Shown one piece after another: positions 1-8,639 of a stretch of DNA of 64,000 bases (position 1 is the stretch's first letter; each line of letters opens with the position of its first letter). The DNA is from a virus. The notes under the pieces are model-generated. The model had not been told where the DNA came from and made no database searches. It saw only the letters and a list, made by a program, of their open reading frames with translations. Made by a program: the position numbers and the translations under genes. The stretch is from IMG/VR virus record IMGVR_UViG_3300005264_000001, positions 1 through 64,000 of that record; one strand, written 5' to 3'.

Positions 1-2
1 AA

Positions 3-1028
3 GACGGAAAGATTATTGTAGGGATTATTGAAAGAGACCAACATTTAGGAATTGGTAAATCAACTATCAACAAAGTCTGGAAGAATCTAGTTGTTAAACC
101 ACCTTATTCACGTTGTACCGTTGGCTCAAAGAAGAATTTAGATAAATTAAACTTTAAAGAAGGTGTATTTGTTCAACAAAAGATGGACGGAACTTACAGG
201 TCAGCTCTAGTACAAAATGGAAAAGTTACATTTACATCACGTTCAGGACAAGTTCAATCATTTCCATTATTAGAAGAACAATTATTAGAATTAGATTATA
301 TTACTGATAAAGATTATGTACTACTAGGTGAATTAACTCTTAGAGGAGAAAAAGATAGACAAATTGGAAATGGTAATATTAACTCATCTACTCCAGACCA
401 TGAAAACATTATATTTACAGTTTGGGACATTTTAGACCTTGAAGAATACAGAATGAAGAACGGTGATTCAGATTATGAGTGTAGATTTAACTATTTAAAA
501 GGAGTCTTAAATTCATCTCCCTCAACTATTATTGATTTAGTTCCAACAAAAATGGTTTATTCCTTAAAAGAAGCATATGAATTTTTTACTTACATGACAC
601 AACAAGGATTTGAAGGAGCTGTAGCAAAATCTAGAACTATGAAATGGAAAGATGGAAACTCAGTAGAACAACTTAAACTTAAATTGATTATTGATTTAGA
701 AATGAGATTCACAGGATTCACTCAAGGTTCAGGAAAGAATAAAGATTACTTTGGAGCAATGACATTTGAGAATGATGACAAAACTATTGTTGGTAAAGTA
801 GGTGTAAGTTCCTTTGGGGATAAATTAAGAAATTACATTCACGAAAATAGAGAAGAATATTTAGGTAAAGTATTTACAATTCAATGTAATGATATTACAA
901 AAGCTAAAAGTAATACAACATATGCTTTATCACACCCACGATTTATTGAATTAAGAAACGATAAAGATACAACAGACACTCTTGAAAGAGCCTTTGAATT
1001 AAAAGAAATGGCTATGGAGAATAAATAA
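3..1028 (+). CDS. ATP-dependent DNA ligase, 5' end outside window
   Basis: Seals nicks in viral DNA through a covalent lysyl-AMP intermediate. The reading frame is open to the left edge, so the N-terminal part lies outside the window. The adenylation motif K-M-D-G-T-Y-R starts at base 180 (Lys codon 180-182). Motif III is seen as LLGELTLRG, motif IV as EGAVAK and motif V as LKLKL, followed by an OB-fold-like tail. Order and spacing match the T4-type phage ligases. Met at 183 is the nucleotidyltransferase motif residue after the catalytic Lys and cannot be the start. The downstream gene begins 1 nt after the stop, so this is the end of an operon-linked replication gene. Confidence 0.9.
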   Translation, partial: DGKIIVGIIERDQHLGIGKSTINKVWKNLVVKPPYSRCTVGSKKNLDKLNFKEGVFVQQKMDGTYRSALVQNGKVTFTSRSGQVQSFPLLEEQLLELDYITDKDYVLLGELTLRGEKDRQIGNGNINSSTPDHENIIFTVWDILDLEEYRMKNGDSDYECRFNYLKGVLNSSPSTIIDLVPTKMVYSLKEAYEFFTYMTQQGFEGAVAKSRTMKWKDGNSVEQLKLKLIIDLEMRFTGFTQGSGKNKDYFGAMTFENDDKTIVGKVGVSSFGDKLRNYIHENREEYLGKVFTIQCNDITKAKSNTTYALSHPRFIELRNDKDTTDTLERAFELKEMAMENK

Positions 1029-1029
1029 A

Positions 1030-1446
1030 ATGAACGAAAAAATAAATTTTAGAAAAGCAAAGTTAGGAGATAAATATATACATATCCCTACAGGAAAGGT
1101 TTGTGAACTTATTTCACATTATGAAGAAAAGGTTTTTAGTTTAAGACCTGTAGATTATGATGGATTTATGACTTACTCAGTAGTGAGTGGTTGTTTAAAT
1201 GAACAAAATCAATGGGAAAAAGTAGAAGATACTTGGAATATTAAGAATTGTGACTTATTAAACTACCGATACCTAGATAAACAAACAGTTTTGTGTAGAA
1301 AAGATGTAGATGTTAGAACTCTTAAAAAAAAGATAATTGAAGATATCTACAATGACTCAAAATCAAGACTATCAAAGGATGAAAATCTGTATATCTTTAG
1401 GCAGGATATGTGTAAAATTTTAGAAGCTAGGTTTGAAAATGATTGA
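1030..1446 (+). CDS. hypothetical protein
   Basis: A 138-residue soluble protein of unknown function. It starts 1 nt after the ligase stop in the context TAAAATGA, which suggests translational coupling. The N-terminal third resembles small phage proteins built around a GDKYIHIPTGKVCEL segment, but I cannot assign a family. The C-terminal half is charged and probably helical. No catalytic motif is visible. Confidence 0.7.
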   Translation: MNEKINFRKAKLGDKYIHIPTGKVCELISHYEEKVFSLRPVDYDGFMTYSVVSGCLNEQNQWEKVEDTWNIKNCDLLNYRYLDKQTVLCRKDVDVRTLKKKIIEDIYNDSKSRLSKDENLYIFRQDMCKILEARFEND

Positions 1447-1627
1447 TACAATTATACTTTCATATTTATCTTGTAGTACTTTAGTTATGACTTTCTATAA
1501 AAGTCTTTACATTGGAATGACACCAAAAGAAACAATTAACACATTTTTTGTAGGTTTCTTTTTTGCTCCTTTAATATTATCATACGTATTTTATATAATG
1601 TTAAAGAGAAAACTTATAAAGGATTAA
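1439..1627 (+). CDS. small two-helix membrane protein
   Basis: About 62 residues with two hydrophobic segments (roughly residues 4-22 and 35-54) and a Lys-rich C-terminus, so it is predicted to sit in the membrane. I chose ATG 1439, which overlaps the previous stop by 8 nt (ATGATTGA). The same 8-nt overlap recurs in the microgene cluster at 25755-26070. A TTG at 1433 is also in frame. The promoter of the next operon lies inside its 3' end. Function unknown. Confidence 0.6.
   Translation: MIDTIILSYLSCSTLVMTFYKSLYIGMTPKETINTFFVGFFFAPLILSYVFYIMLKRKLIKD
1613..1620 (+). promoter_or_regulatory. TATA promoter for the 1650 ATPase
   Basis: CTTATAAA inside the end of the preceding gene. The predicted start of transcription, 22 nt after the box, is about 1642, leaving a leader of roughly 8 nt before ATG 1650. 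Confidence 0.6.
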
Positions 1628-1649
1628 GTATTATTTATATTAGAGAAGG

Positions 1650-3656
1650 ATGGATAAAGAAAAAATAAAGAAAAGAGTTGAAAAATTCAAAACTAAAGCA
1701 AGTGTTCGTAAGGAAATTAATAATTTATACGATGATTTATACTCTAACACAATGATGTTAACTGATGAGGATAAAAGTGAAATTAATTATGAAATATCTT
1801 TATTAGAAAAGAGACTTATCAAGATTAAAGGTAGTAAAACTACAGGTATTTCTCAAATTAAAAAAGAAGTAGAAAACAAAGAAGTAGAATTTAATGAAGA
1901 AGCTAAACAAATATTAGATAACTTTGATAAAATTGATTATTCTATTGGATTAGAAATAAAAGAGTTGAGAGAATGTCCTTTACATGACTTCTTACGACAA
2001 AATAAATTGTATCAACACTTTTATTCATTATTTAGAATTAGATTCAGAGGAAATTATACATGGATTGCTCCATTATTCATACTGTTTATTCAATCATATT
2101 CTACAAGTGTAGGAAAGTTTAAGATGAATGATACAGATGAATACTCAAAAAGAATTAATATCTATGGTTACAAAGCATCAGGTGGAGGAAAAACAGCATT
2201 ATGTAAATTTGTTGTTAATCTATTGGAATTTTTAGATGTTCCAGCTATCTCAACTGTAAATCCAGGAACTGAAGCAAATTTGAGAGGTACTGTAATGACA
2301 TCAAATGATAATGTTACAGTTACAGCTGGAGCAATGGGTTGCTCACTTGTTGCATTTGAAGAATTAAAGACAATTCTAGCAGCTGTATCAAAAGATGATA
2401 AGTTACAAGGTTTCCTACTAGGATTATTAGAAAATACTTGGGTTGATTCAGGAACAGCCTCAGCAAACTCATTAGTAGCAAGATATAGAGAACAATGTGA
2501 AGATGAGAAAAAAGAAAAAATATCTGAACAAGTTGAACAGGTTGAACAATTAGAAACAAAGTCACTTACTACTCTTGATGATGGTATGAATTTACCTGAT
2601 GTTGAGATAAAGAAGAAACCAAAATATAATGGTAGACCAAAAGATAAAATAAAATTAGAGTTAGAAACTGACACGTATAAAGTGTCAACTTATAAAGGAG
2701 AAGTAACTGCTCAAAGTAAAATGTTTTTTAAAAACAATGCTAATTGTATTATTATGAGTCAACCAATCTTTGCTTCTTCTAGTAGATTAGAAAGAGAAAT
2801 GCAACAAAAGTTTATGTGGGAAACAGGAGCTCAATATAGAGGAATTTTCTTACATGATGTTGATAGAGTTACAAAAGAAAAAGAAACTGAGTATAAAATT
2901 CAAAGAACAACTTTCATTAATCAACTTAAAAATATATTTGATGTAGAAACAGGAAAAGATGCTGCAAAAATACTTCGTGAGAAAATGAAAACATTACTTG
3001 AAGAATTACCAGAGATGCCAATGTATATTAAATATGATGAAGTTATCGATGCTATGTCAAGTAATTTTGATAAGTGGTCTCCAACTTGGAAAACTATAAC
3101 TGACGATTTGTCAACAGCTGTTGAAAATGGTGTTGATAGTGGTGAAATTAAATATATGACATCTTACAAACAACGTACTGAATTTGTAAATATCCCAGTT
3201 ATGACTGATATCTTAGCATACATAAAAGGTGTTACATCTCCAGATTCTGAAATGTGGAAAGTAGCAACAATGTATTGTGCAAAAACTTTACAAAGTTTTA
3301 AAGATTATCTAGCAAATACAGGTGAATCAACTGTATTCTCAAAAGAGGCCCAAATGAAGAACTATTCACCAATCATACTTAAAACATTAACTAGTTTAAT
3401 AAATAAAAGTAGAAGAAACAATAAAGATATTGTGGATGAATATTATCATTACCCAAGTTTGACATTGTTTAATAAAAAAGCAGAAACGGAAATTAAATTA
3501 AAAGTTAGTGATAAATTTGATAAAGGATTATATACAAAAACTATAAATACTTTAATTGAAGCAGAGAAGATTGACGTTACGAATACAAATCCATCAAATG
3601 GAGATAAATTTAGACATAACACAAAAAAGGTAATATACAAAGGAGTATTAAAATGA
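1650..3656 (+). CDS. P-loop ATPase resembling DUF3987 (putative replication ATPase)
   Basis: A 668-residue ATPase. The P-loop is slightly atypical, K-A-S-G-G-G-K-T with Lys about residue 181, because the first glycine of GxxxxGKT is Lys. A Walker-B-like segment LVAFEEL has Glu237-Glu238. Further on, a segment around NCIIMSQPIF resembles the sensor/arginine-finger region of DUF3987/YfjI proteins, which accompany primases in mobile elements. The N-terminal 85 residues look like a coiled coil. A charged, low-complexity insertion lies at about residues 285-335. Position in a ligase/helicase/primase region favours a helicase or primase-associated role. The family assignment is by motif layout only. 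Confidence 0.55.
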   Translation: MDKEKIKKRVEKFKTKASVRKEINNLYDDLYSNTMMLTDEDKSEINYEISLLEKRLIKIKGSKTTGISQIKKEVENKEVEFNEEAKQILDNFDKIDYSIGLEIKELRECPLHDFLRQNKLYQHFYSLFRIRFRGNYTWIAPLFILFIQSYSTSVGKFKMNDTDEYSKRINIYGYKASGGGKTALCKFVVNLLEFLDVPAISTVNPGTEANLRGTVMTSNDNVTVTAGAMGCSLVAFEELKTILAAVSKDDKLQGFLLGLLENTWVDSGTASANSLVARYREQCEDEKKEKISEQVEQVEQLETKSLTTLDDGMNLPDVEIKKKPKYNGRPKDKIKLELETDTYKVSTYKGEVTAQSKMFFKNNANCIIMSQPIFASSSRLEREMQQKFMWETGAQYRGIFLHDVDRVTKEKETEYKIQRTTFINQLKNIFDVETGKDAAKILREKMKTLLEELPEMPMYIKYDEVIDAMSSNFDKWSPTWKTITDDLSTAVENGVDSGEIKYMTSYKQRTEFVNIPVMTDILAYIKGVTSPDSEMWKVATMYCAKTLQSFKDYLANTGESTVFSKEAQMKNYSPIILKTLTSLINKSRRNNKDIVDEYYHYPSLTLFNKKAETEIKLKVSDKFDKGLYTKTINTLIEAEKIDVTNTNPSNGDKFRHNTKKVIYKGVLK

Positions 3657-3838
3657 AAACAAAAGAACAAGTAAGAAAGGATAACGTGAGTAATGCATCA
3701 AAGTATCAAAAGAAGAAAAACGATACTTTCAACGCTTTACCAAAAGAAGAGAAAACAGAGATAATGAACAATTATGCTCTAGAGATGTTACAAAATATGA
3801 GAGAAGGTAACATAGAAACACCTGAGAGGAGAATTTAG
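3653..3838 (+). CDS. small basic hypothetical protein
   Basis: 61 residues, Lys/Asn-rich and predicted helical. ATGA overlaps the ATPase stop by 4 nt, and AAAGGAG lies upstream as a Shine-Dalgarno site. No recognisable domain. Confidence 0.65.
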   Translation: MKTKEQVRKDNVSNASKYQKKKNDTFNALPKEEKTEIMNNYALEMLQNMREGNIETPERRI

Positions 3839-3839
3839 A

Positions 3840-4571
3840 ATGAAATTACAAGTTGTTACAAAAGAAGAAAAACCTAGATTAGATAATAACGATGAATTAA
3901 TATGTCATAAGTGTGCTAATTGGCCTGATATGGCTGAGGACCATAATTTAGATAAAAAAGATGGAAGAATGTTTAGAGATAAAATGTTTCATAATATATT
4001 GGAAATGAAAGGCTCTTATGAAGAGGATTACTTATCATCACAAGACTTTTTTAGAACTATAGAGATACCAGAACACAGAAAAATTAAATTAAGTGGTGAA
4101 CGTGGGTGTGTATTATGTAATATTGATTTAGTTGAACCTGTATTTCACTATGCACTAATTAAATCATTATGTGATAATAAAACGGCTCAATATTATTTAT
4201 TTAGTAAAGGTGTATTTGTAAAATCATGGTATATAGAAGAACACTTAAAACACATAAAGGTTGTTGAGAATGAGGAAATTATGAAAGTTAAAACACCAAT
4301 TCAAATTGTAAATACAAGAATAGCTGATATTGAATACAGATTGAGAGAGTTAAAAGATACAGGAGATTCATTTAGTATTGACAAAGCAGAAACTTCCTTA
4401 ACTAAATATATTGCTATAAAAGCAACATTAGAAGCTGATATGCCAAAAGATACAAACAAAGGAACATCATATAGTAAAATGTTTGAGAAGATACAAGCCA
4501 AAAGATTACAAATCGAAGAATCAAAATCGAATATTGAAGAATCGAATATTGAAGAATCGAAAGATTTATAA
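3840..4571 (+). CDS. CxxC-containing hypothetical protein with repeat tail
   Basis: A 243-residue protein with two CxxC pairs (CHKC near residue 22 and CVLC near residue 92) that could bind one zinc. The middle is predicted helical. The C-terminal end is an IEES-type tandem repeat, encoded by an exact 15-bp DNA repeat (ATCGAATATTGAAGA) near 4530-4560. A Shine-Dalgarno-like GAGGAG precedes ATG 3840. Function unknown; zinc-binding nucleic-acid contact is an inference. Confidence 0.65.
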   Translation: MKLQVVTKEEKPRLDNNDELICHKCANWPDMAEDHNLDKKDGRMFRDKMFHNILEMKGSYEEDYLSSQDFFRTIEIPEHRKIKLSGERGCVLCNIDLVEPVFHYALIKSLCDNKTAQYYLFSKGVFVKSWYIEEHLKHIKVVENEEIMKVKTPIQIVNTRIADIEYRLRELKDTGDSFSIDKAETSLTKYIAIKATLEADMPKDTNKGTSYSKMFEKIQAKRLQIEESKSNIEESNIEESKDL

Positions 4572-4572
4572 A
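4565..4572 (+). promoter_or_regulatory. orphan TATA promoter for small RNA 1
   Basis: TTTATAAA overlapping the 3' end of the 3840 gene, followed by the same kind of AATCATTNTTATATT spacer seen at protein-coding promoters. No ATG lies at the predicted start (about 4594), so it should make a non-coding transcript. Confidence 0.55.
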
Positions 4573-4593
4573 TAGATAATCATTCTTATATAT

Positions 4594-4745
4594 TAGAGGT
4601 AGAGATACTTCTGGATAGATAACACATTGAGATTATTTTTATATAAGCTTATTTGTTTTCTCATACGATTTTTACACACTTGATAAATTCTTAGTGTGTT
4701 ATCGAGGATTGAAATATCCTCAAAAATTCTAACAAATTTTAATTC
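4594..4745 (+). ncRNA. putative structured small RNA 1
   Basis: No ORF fits here. The predicted 5' end is followed at once by a hairpin AGAGGTA / TACTTCT (4595-4612) with a GAGA tetraloop. GATAACACA (4618-4626) can pair perfectly with TGTGTTATC (4695-4703). The competing hairpin ACACACT / AGTGTGT (4674-4680, 4693-4699) uses the same bases. A further hairpin GAGGAT / ATCCTC closes at 4704-4721. Two mutually exclusive stems suggest a switching or regulatory RNA. The 3' end is a guess based on the U-rich stretch near 4735-4745. Confidence 0.45.
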
Positions 4746-4757
4746 TAAATACAAAGA

Positions 4758-4765
4758 CTTATAAA
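4758..4765 (+). promoter_or_regulatory. TATA promoter, leaderless gene 4787
   Basis: AAAGA-CTTATAAA ends 22 nt before ATG 4787. The stretch from box to codon 4 is nearly identical to the promoter of the gene at 33802. Confidence 0.7.
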
Positions 4766-4786
4766 CAATAGAACATTAATAATATT

Positions 4787-4924
4787 ATGGTAAGAGAAAT
4801 CATAAAAAATAAGTTAACATACACTTTAGAAAGTGGGTACGTAATAAAAGTAGATAGAGGGAACATAGTTCTAGGTAAAGACATCAAAGAAGTCATAAAA
4901 GTCTTAAAGAGGTTAGAAGAATAA
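4787..4924 (+). CDS. 45-aa hypothetical protein, leaderless
   Basis: A 45-residue ORF starting MVREIIKNK and ending KRLEE, with a predicted beta-strand core and a terminal helix. The start is fixed by the promoter 22 nt upstream. The first codons (ATGGTAAGAGAAA) are the same as in genes 33802 and 35732. The next gene begins 1 nt after its stop. Function unknown. Confidence 0.6.
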   Translation: MVREIIKNKLTYTLESGYVIKVDRGNIVLGKDIKEVIKVLKRLEE

Positions 4925-4925
4925 A

Positions 4926-5132
4926 ATGGGAGTAATGGGATGTAATAGAAAAGGTTGTAATAATGTCATGTGTGATAAATATTCAACAACTTTTGGATAT
5001 ATTTGTTATGAATGTTACTATGAAGGAATTGGACAAGATTTATCTGTATTGGAATTTATGAAAACAGATAAAAACACTTTTAAACAAACAAGAGAAACAG
5101 AATTTGAACACTATTTTGTAGAGGGAAACTAA
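4926..5132 (+). CDS. phage-type small zinc-finger protein
   Basis: 68 residues with a Cys-rich N-terminal half: C-x4-C-x4-C then C-x2-C in the segment GYICYEC. The pattern is like a recurring family of small phage proteins with a CNRKGC...MCDKYS...GYICxEC signature. Probably one zinc-binding unit; function in that family is unknown. Starts in the coupling context TAAAATGG. Confidence 0.65.
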   Translation: MGVMGCNRKGCNNVMCDKYSTTFGYICYECYYEGIGQDLSVLEFMKTDKNTFKQTRETEFEHYFVEGN

Positions 5133-5375
5133 ATGGAAGGTAAAAGAGAAACTGTGAAAATGACTAAGAAAAGATTTCTTAGAGAAGTAGAGAAGAATAA
5201 AGAAGGTAAGTTTATTAAAGCAGTTTGTTTTTATTGGTATACAATTAAATATAATGATGTACTAGTAAAGAAATTATTTAAACCTGTTTATGAAACATTT
5301 GATGAGTTCAAAGAACGTGCAAAACAAGAGTTAATTAAATTTAAGAATTATAAAGAGGAATATTTAAATGAATAA
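5133..5375 (+). CDS. hypothetical protein
   Basis: 80 residues, basic, with mixed strand and helix prediction. The ATG directly follows the previous stop, so it is part of the 4787-7664 operon. No recognisable domain. Confidence 0.6.
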   Translation: MEGKRETVKMTKKRFLREVEKNKEGKFIKAVCFYWYTIKYNDVLVKKLFKPVYETFDEFKERAKQELIKFKNYKEEYLNE

Positions 5376-5580
5376 GGAAATAAAAGAAAATATGATTTAT
5401 CTATTAAAAAGATTAAATGAAGATTATGAAGGATTGTTTACATTAGATTACAATAACTATATCTTTGTATTAAAATATAATGGTCTTGAACTTGTTAAGT
5501 TTACACCTTGTGTTGCACGAGATAGAGTTTGGTGTGATAATATTTATTGGAGAATTAAAGGTGAACGAGATAGAGTTTAG
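5368..5580 (+). CDS. hypothetical protein
   Basis: 70 residues with aromatic-rich beta-strand character. It overlaps the upstream gene by 8 nt. Its last third contains one of two copies of CGAGATAGAGTTT (about 5518-5530 and 5566-5578), a small duplication that extends into the next gene's start. Confidence 0.55.
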   Translation: MNKEIKENMIYLLKRLNEDYEGLFTLDYNNYIFVLKYNGLELVKFTPCVARDRVWCDNIYWRIKGERDRV

Positions 5581-5779
5581 AAAAGTAGGAGATATACAAT
5601 ACGATGGTTTTAATTCAATAGATAAACTTACACCTCCTAAAGAAAAACAAACCTTACTAAAAGGTTATTACAAAGGAGAATATTATATATTTGTAAATCA
5701 TAAGTTAGTGGAGATTTCACATTTGGAATCTGATGAATTTGAAAGAGTTCATAGAATAAATAGATTAGAAAAATGTTAA
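5561..5779 (+). CDS. hypothetical protein, GTG start
   Basis: About 72 residues beginning VNEIEFRKVGD if the GTG at 5561 is used. An in-frame ATG at 5480 would add a hydrophobic stretch lying almost wholly inside the previous gene, which I consider unlikely. The core (YYKGEYYIFVNHKLVEI) looks like a small beta-sheet protein. Function unknown. Confidence 0.45.
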   Translation: MNEIEFRKVGDIQYDGFNSIDKLTPPKEKQTLLKGYYKGEYYIFVNHKLVEISHLESDEFERVHRINRLEKC

Positions 5780-5961
5780 AAGATAAAGCAATAGAAAAAG
5801 CAATAACAAATTCATATGGTGTAAAAACTAAGGGATTTTATTATGCAGACGTAAAGAAAGCAGTTAATAAACTAAGAGACTTATTTGATATAGATGGTGG
5901 TGGTTCTGAAGGATATACAGCAAAAAAAATTGATGAGATATTTGGAGACTTTAAAAAATGA
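5773..5961 (+). CDS. hypothetical protein
   Basis: 62 residues, predicted helical, with Gly-rich DGGGSEG in the middle. It overlaps the previous stop by 7 nt and the helicase start by 4 nt (ATGA). No domain recognised. Confidence 0.6.
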   Translation: MLKDKAIEKAITNSYGVKTKGFYYADVKKAVNKLRDLFDIDGGGSEGYTAKKIDEIFGDFKK

Positions 5962-7664
5962 AAGTATTAACAGCTGAAAAAATTAGAATTGAAATAGAAG
6001 GAGAGGTTTTCTTTTGTACATCGAATTTGAGTGTATTAGAAGTATATTGTTTCATGAAAACTAGAATTGAAGACGTGACATATTCAGACGGAATGTGGAA
6101 AGTACTTACAAATGAAGACAATATAAAGACGTTACAAGAACTTTTATCTTTTAGTATAGAATATATGAAATGGTCAGAAAAGTTTCTAGATTCACTTAAA
6201 AACAAGGATAAAAAAGAAGTAAGTGCTCGTGTGTTGTATCTAAGAAAGAAGTATCAAATGATTAGTAAGAGATTTCCCTTTTTATATGATTTTCAAAAGA
6301 AAGCAGTATTGAAAACAGCTTATAATAAACATGGTGGTCTGTTACTCGGAATGTCAATGGGTACAGGAAAAACAATTACAAGTATTGCTGCTGCTCTTTG
6401 TTTATCTGAAAATATCTTTATTGTGTCACCTGCTCCGTTAATGGAACAATGGCAAGCAGAATTATCAAAATGGTTTGATAAAGATAGTGTTATCTTTAAA
6501 GGTACAAAAGGTAAAAGAGAAAAATTGTATAAAGAGAACGAGAAATCTATAAAAATTATATCATATGATACATTTAAGAATGATAAAGATAATCTTGATT
6601 TACGTAAACAATTTAGACATAGTATATTAATTTGTGATGAAGCAACGAAACTAAAAAATAAGAAATCACAAAGATATTTAGCAATAAGTAAAAATAAGAA
6701 TTTCTTTAATTGGAAGATATTTTTGAGTGGGACACCTGTAACAAAAGCATTACGTGACATTCATACATTAATACAATTAATTAATAGGGGATTAGCTGGG
6801 TCTATAAAAGATTTTGAAATTTACGAAATGATTACAAGTGGTTGGGGATATAATCAAAAGACATTTCCAAAATTAGTAGGATATAAAGATTTAGATGTTT
6901 ATGTTAAAAGAATTAAACCTGTATATGAACGTAAGACATTGGAAGATATTGGAAAACAAATGCCTAAGAAAACTATAATAAGAGTTGATATTGAGCAAGA
7001 TAAACCACATCATAAATTAGCTGATTTGATATTAGAGGAACACACAGCATTTACAGGTTTCTCTTTATTATGTATGTTAGATAGTGGAATTACAAATATT
7101 GTAAATTCAGAATCAGAGAGTGTTCAATTAATAGAAGATGAACTACCAACTAAATATACAGAAAATAAGTTAGCTGTCTTAAAAGAACTAGTTGAAGAGA
7201 TAGACGATAAGACTTTAATATTTACACGATTTATTCAAACAACTAAAATGTTGAAAAAAGAATTACAAAAAGAATTTAAAAATAAGAAAATTGTAATTGT
7301 AGATGCATCAACACCTAATAAAGAAATGATTAAAAATCAATTCAATACAGGAGATATTGATATTGTAATAGCTACTGAAACATGGACTGAGGGTGTTAGT
7401 CTTGGTGAAGTGGATTATCTTATCAATTATGATGTCACACCATCTGTAGATAAATATTTACAGAAAAATGATAGAATCTATCGTTTAAACTCAACTAGAC
7501 CTAAGTTTATATATAATCTTGTTGGAAATGTTGTAGAACAACACATTATGGATATATTAGAGAAGAAACTTATCCTTATATCTGCTGTGACTGATGGGCA
7601 GGCAGGAATTATGTCTGATTCAGATATTAAAGAGGAAGTAATGAAAAAACTAGGAAAAAGATAG
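5958..7664 (+). CDS. SNF2-type superfamily 2 DNA helicase/translocase
   Basis: A 568-residue ATP-dependent DNA translocase. Motif I is GTGKT with Lys138, motif II is DEAT (Asp227-Glu228), and motif III is SGTP from Ser257. Motif V/VI is seen as TEGVSLGEVDYLINYD and QKNDRIYRLNS near the C-terminus. That is a complete two-lobe SNF2 core. The N-terminal 110 residues form a separate domain before the helicase core. Viral SNF2 proteins are used in replication, recombination or late transcription. Overlap with the upstream gene (ATGA) places it last in the 4787 operon. Confidence 0.85.
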   Translation: MKVLTAEKIRIEIEGEVFFCTSNLSVLEVYCFMKTRIEDVTYSDGMWKVLTNEDNIKTLQELLSFSIEYMKWSEKFLDSLKNKDKKEVSARVLYLRKKYQMISKRFPFLYDFQKKAVLKTAYNKHGGLLLGMSMGTGKTITSIAAALCLSENIFIVSPAPLMEQWQAELSKWFDKDSVIFKGTKGKREKLYKENEKSIKIISYDTFKNDKDNLDLRKQFRHSILICDEATKLKNKKSQRYLAISKNKNFFNWKIFLSGTPVTKALRDIHTLIQLINRGLAGSIKDFEIYEMITSGWGYNQKTFPKLVGYKDLDVYVKRIKPVYERKTLEDIGKQMPKKTIIRVDIEQDKPHHKLADLILEEHTAFTGFSLLCMLDSGITNIVNSESESVQLIEDELPTKYTENKLAVLKELVEEIDDKTLIFTRFIQTTKMLKKELQKEFKNKKIVIVDASTPNKEMIKNQFNTGDIDIVIATETWTEGVSLGEVDYLINYDVTPSVDKYLQKNDRIYRLNSTRPKFIYNLVGNVVEQHIMDILEKKLILISAVTDGQAGIMSDSDIKEEVMKKLGKR

Positions 7665-7665
7665 T

Positions 7666-7673
7666 TTTATAAA
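7666..7673 (+). promoter_or_regulatory. TATA promoter, leaderless gene 7695
   Basis: TTTATAAA ending 22 nt before ATG 7695, in the 30-nt gap after the helicase stop. Confidence 0.65.
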
Positions 7674-7694
7674 GACAAAACTATTTCTATTACT

Positions 7695-8639
7695 ATGAAT
7701 AATAAATCAGTAGTATGGTGGAGTGGTGGTAAAGATTCAACAGCAGTAATTTTAAAATTACTTGAACTTGGTTATAGAGATTTTAATGTCGTATTTATAG
7801 ATACTGGAATTGAATTCGATGAAATGTATACATACATAGAGAGAAGTAAGAAATATTTCTTAAAGTTTGGTATAAAAGTAAAAACATATAAGTCAAAAAA
7901 ATATACTTGGGAAAATATGTTTTATTCTATAAAACAAAAAGGAAAGAACAAAGGGGATAATTACGGTTTTCCTTATACTTGTGGTGCCTGGTGTAATGCT
8001 AGGTTGAAAGTAGACCCGATGAATGAAGCAAAAAAAGATTTTAAAGACTATATAGAAATAATAGGATATGCGATAGATGAAAAATCAAAAATAAGACAAT
8101 TAAAGATAAAAAATAAACTTAATGGGATAGATAAATTCAAAACAGTTAAATATGTTAAAGATAAAAAAACAAAAGAGATAAGAGAAGTTACATTAGAACA
8201 TGACATTTCAAATGAAAGATATTTATTAGCAGAACATAATATGAAAGAATCTGATTGTTTAGAATTATGTAAAAAACATAATCTATATAATCCATTATAT
8301 GATTTGTTTGGAAGAACTGGATGTTGGTGTTGCCCTAAACAACCATTAGCAAGTTTAAGAATCATTTATTTAAAAATGCCTGAAAAATGGAATCAACTAC
8401 GAGTGTGGCAAAAAAATAGTAAGAATTCATTTAGACCTAAAGAATCAATTTTTGATTTACAAGAACGATTTGAATCTGAGATTATCGAATCTAAGATTAA
8501 GCTTTTAAAAAAAACAGTATTAAAACATTATTTAATTTTTAAAACAACAATTTTTCATTACTCAACAATAACAATAATTCTATCATTACTCAACAATCAA
8601 CAACTTTATAAACACGTAATCATTCTTATATTATACTGA
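7695..8639 (+). CDS. PAPS-reductase-like PP-loop enzyme
   Basis: A PP-loop ATP pyrophosphatase. SGGKDS occupies residues 10-15, followed by FIDTGIEFDEMY, typical of the PAPS reductase/adenine nucleotide alpha-hydrolase family. Cys96-x3-Cys100 and the cluster Cys210, Cys212, Cys213 could hold metal or an Fe-S centre, as in the DndC-like branch. Phage members are common but their substrate is mostly unknown; thiolation or sulfur chemistry is an inference. The final 50 residues are low-complexity, and their DNA contains a 15-bp direct repeat and the next promoter. Functional protein may end near residue 270. Confidence 0.75.
   Translation: MNNKSVVWWSGGKDSTAVILKLLELGYRDFNVVFIDTGIEFDEMYTYIERSKKYFLKFGIKVKTYKSKKYTWENMFYSIKQKGKNKGDNYGFPYTCGAWCNARLKVDPMNEAKKDFKDYIEIIGYAIDEKSKIRQLKIKNKLNGIDKFKTVKYVKDKKTKEIREVTLEHDISNERYLLAEHNMKESDCLELCKKHNLYNPLYDLFGRTGCWCCPKQPLASLRIIYLKMPEKWNQLRVWQKNSKNSFRPKESIFDLQERFESEIIESKIKLLKKTVLKHYLIFKTTIFHYSTITIILSLLNNQQLYKHVIILILY
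8555..8597. repeat. 15-bp direct repeat upstream of promoter
   Basis: TCATTACTCAACAAT occurs at 8555-8569 and again at 8583-8597, period 28 bp, directly upstream of the TATA box at 8605. Spacing of nearly three helical turns on one DNA face would suit a regulator site. Confidence 0.5.
8605..8612 (+). promoter_or_regulatory. orphan TATA promoter for small RNA 2
   Basis: TTTATAAA inside the 3' end of the PP-loop gene. The predicted start at about 8634 has no ATG but leads directly into a hairpin. Confidence 0.5.

Noticed and set aside
183-1028. Ligase starting at Met 183
   Set aside because: That Met is part of the catalytic KMDG motif; the frame is open to the left edge.
2168-2674. 168-codon open frame on the minus strand inside the ATPase gene
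   Set aside because: Lies wholly antisense to a protein with clear Walker motifs; no promoter or start signal, and Ser/Phe-rich composition typical of a shadow frame.
7695-8639. DndC of a phosphorothioation system
   Set aside because: No other dnd or ssp gene is nearby; only the PP-loop and cysteines are shared.
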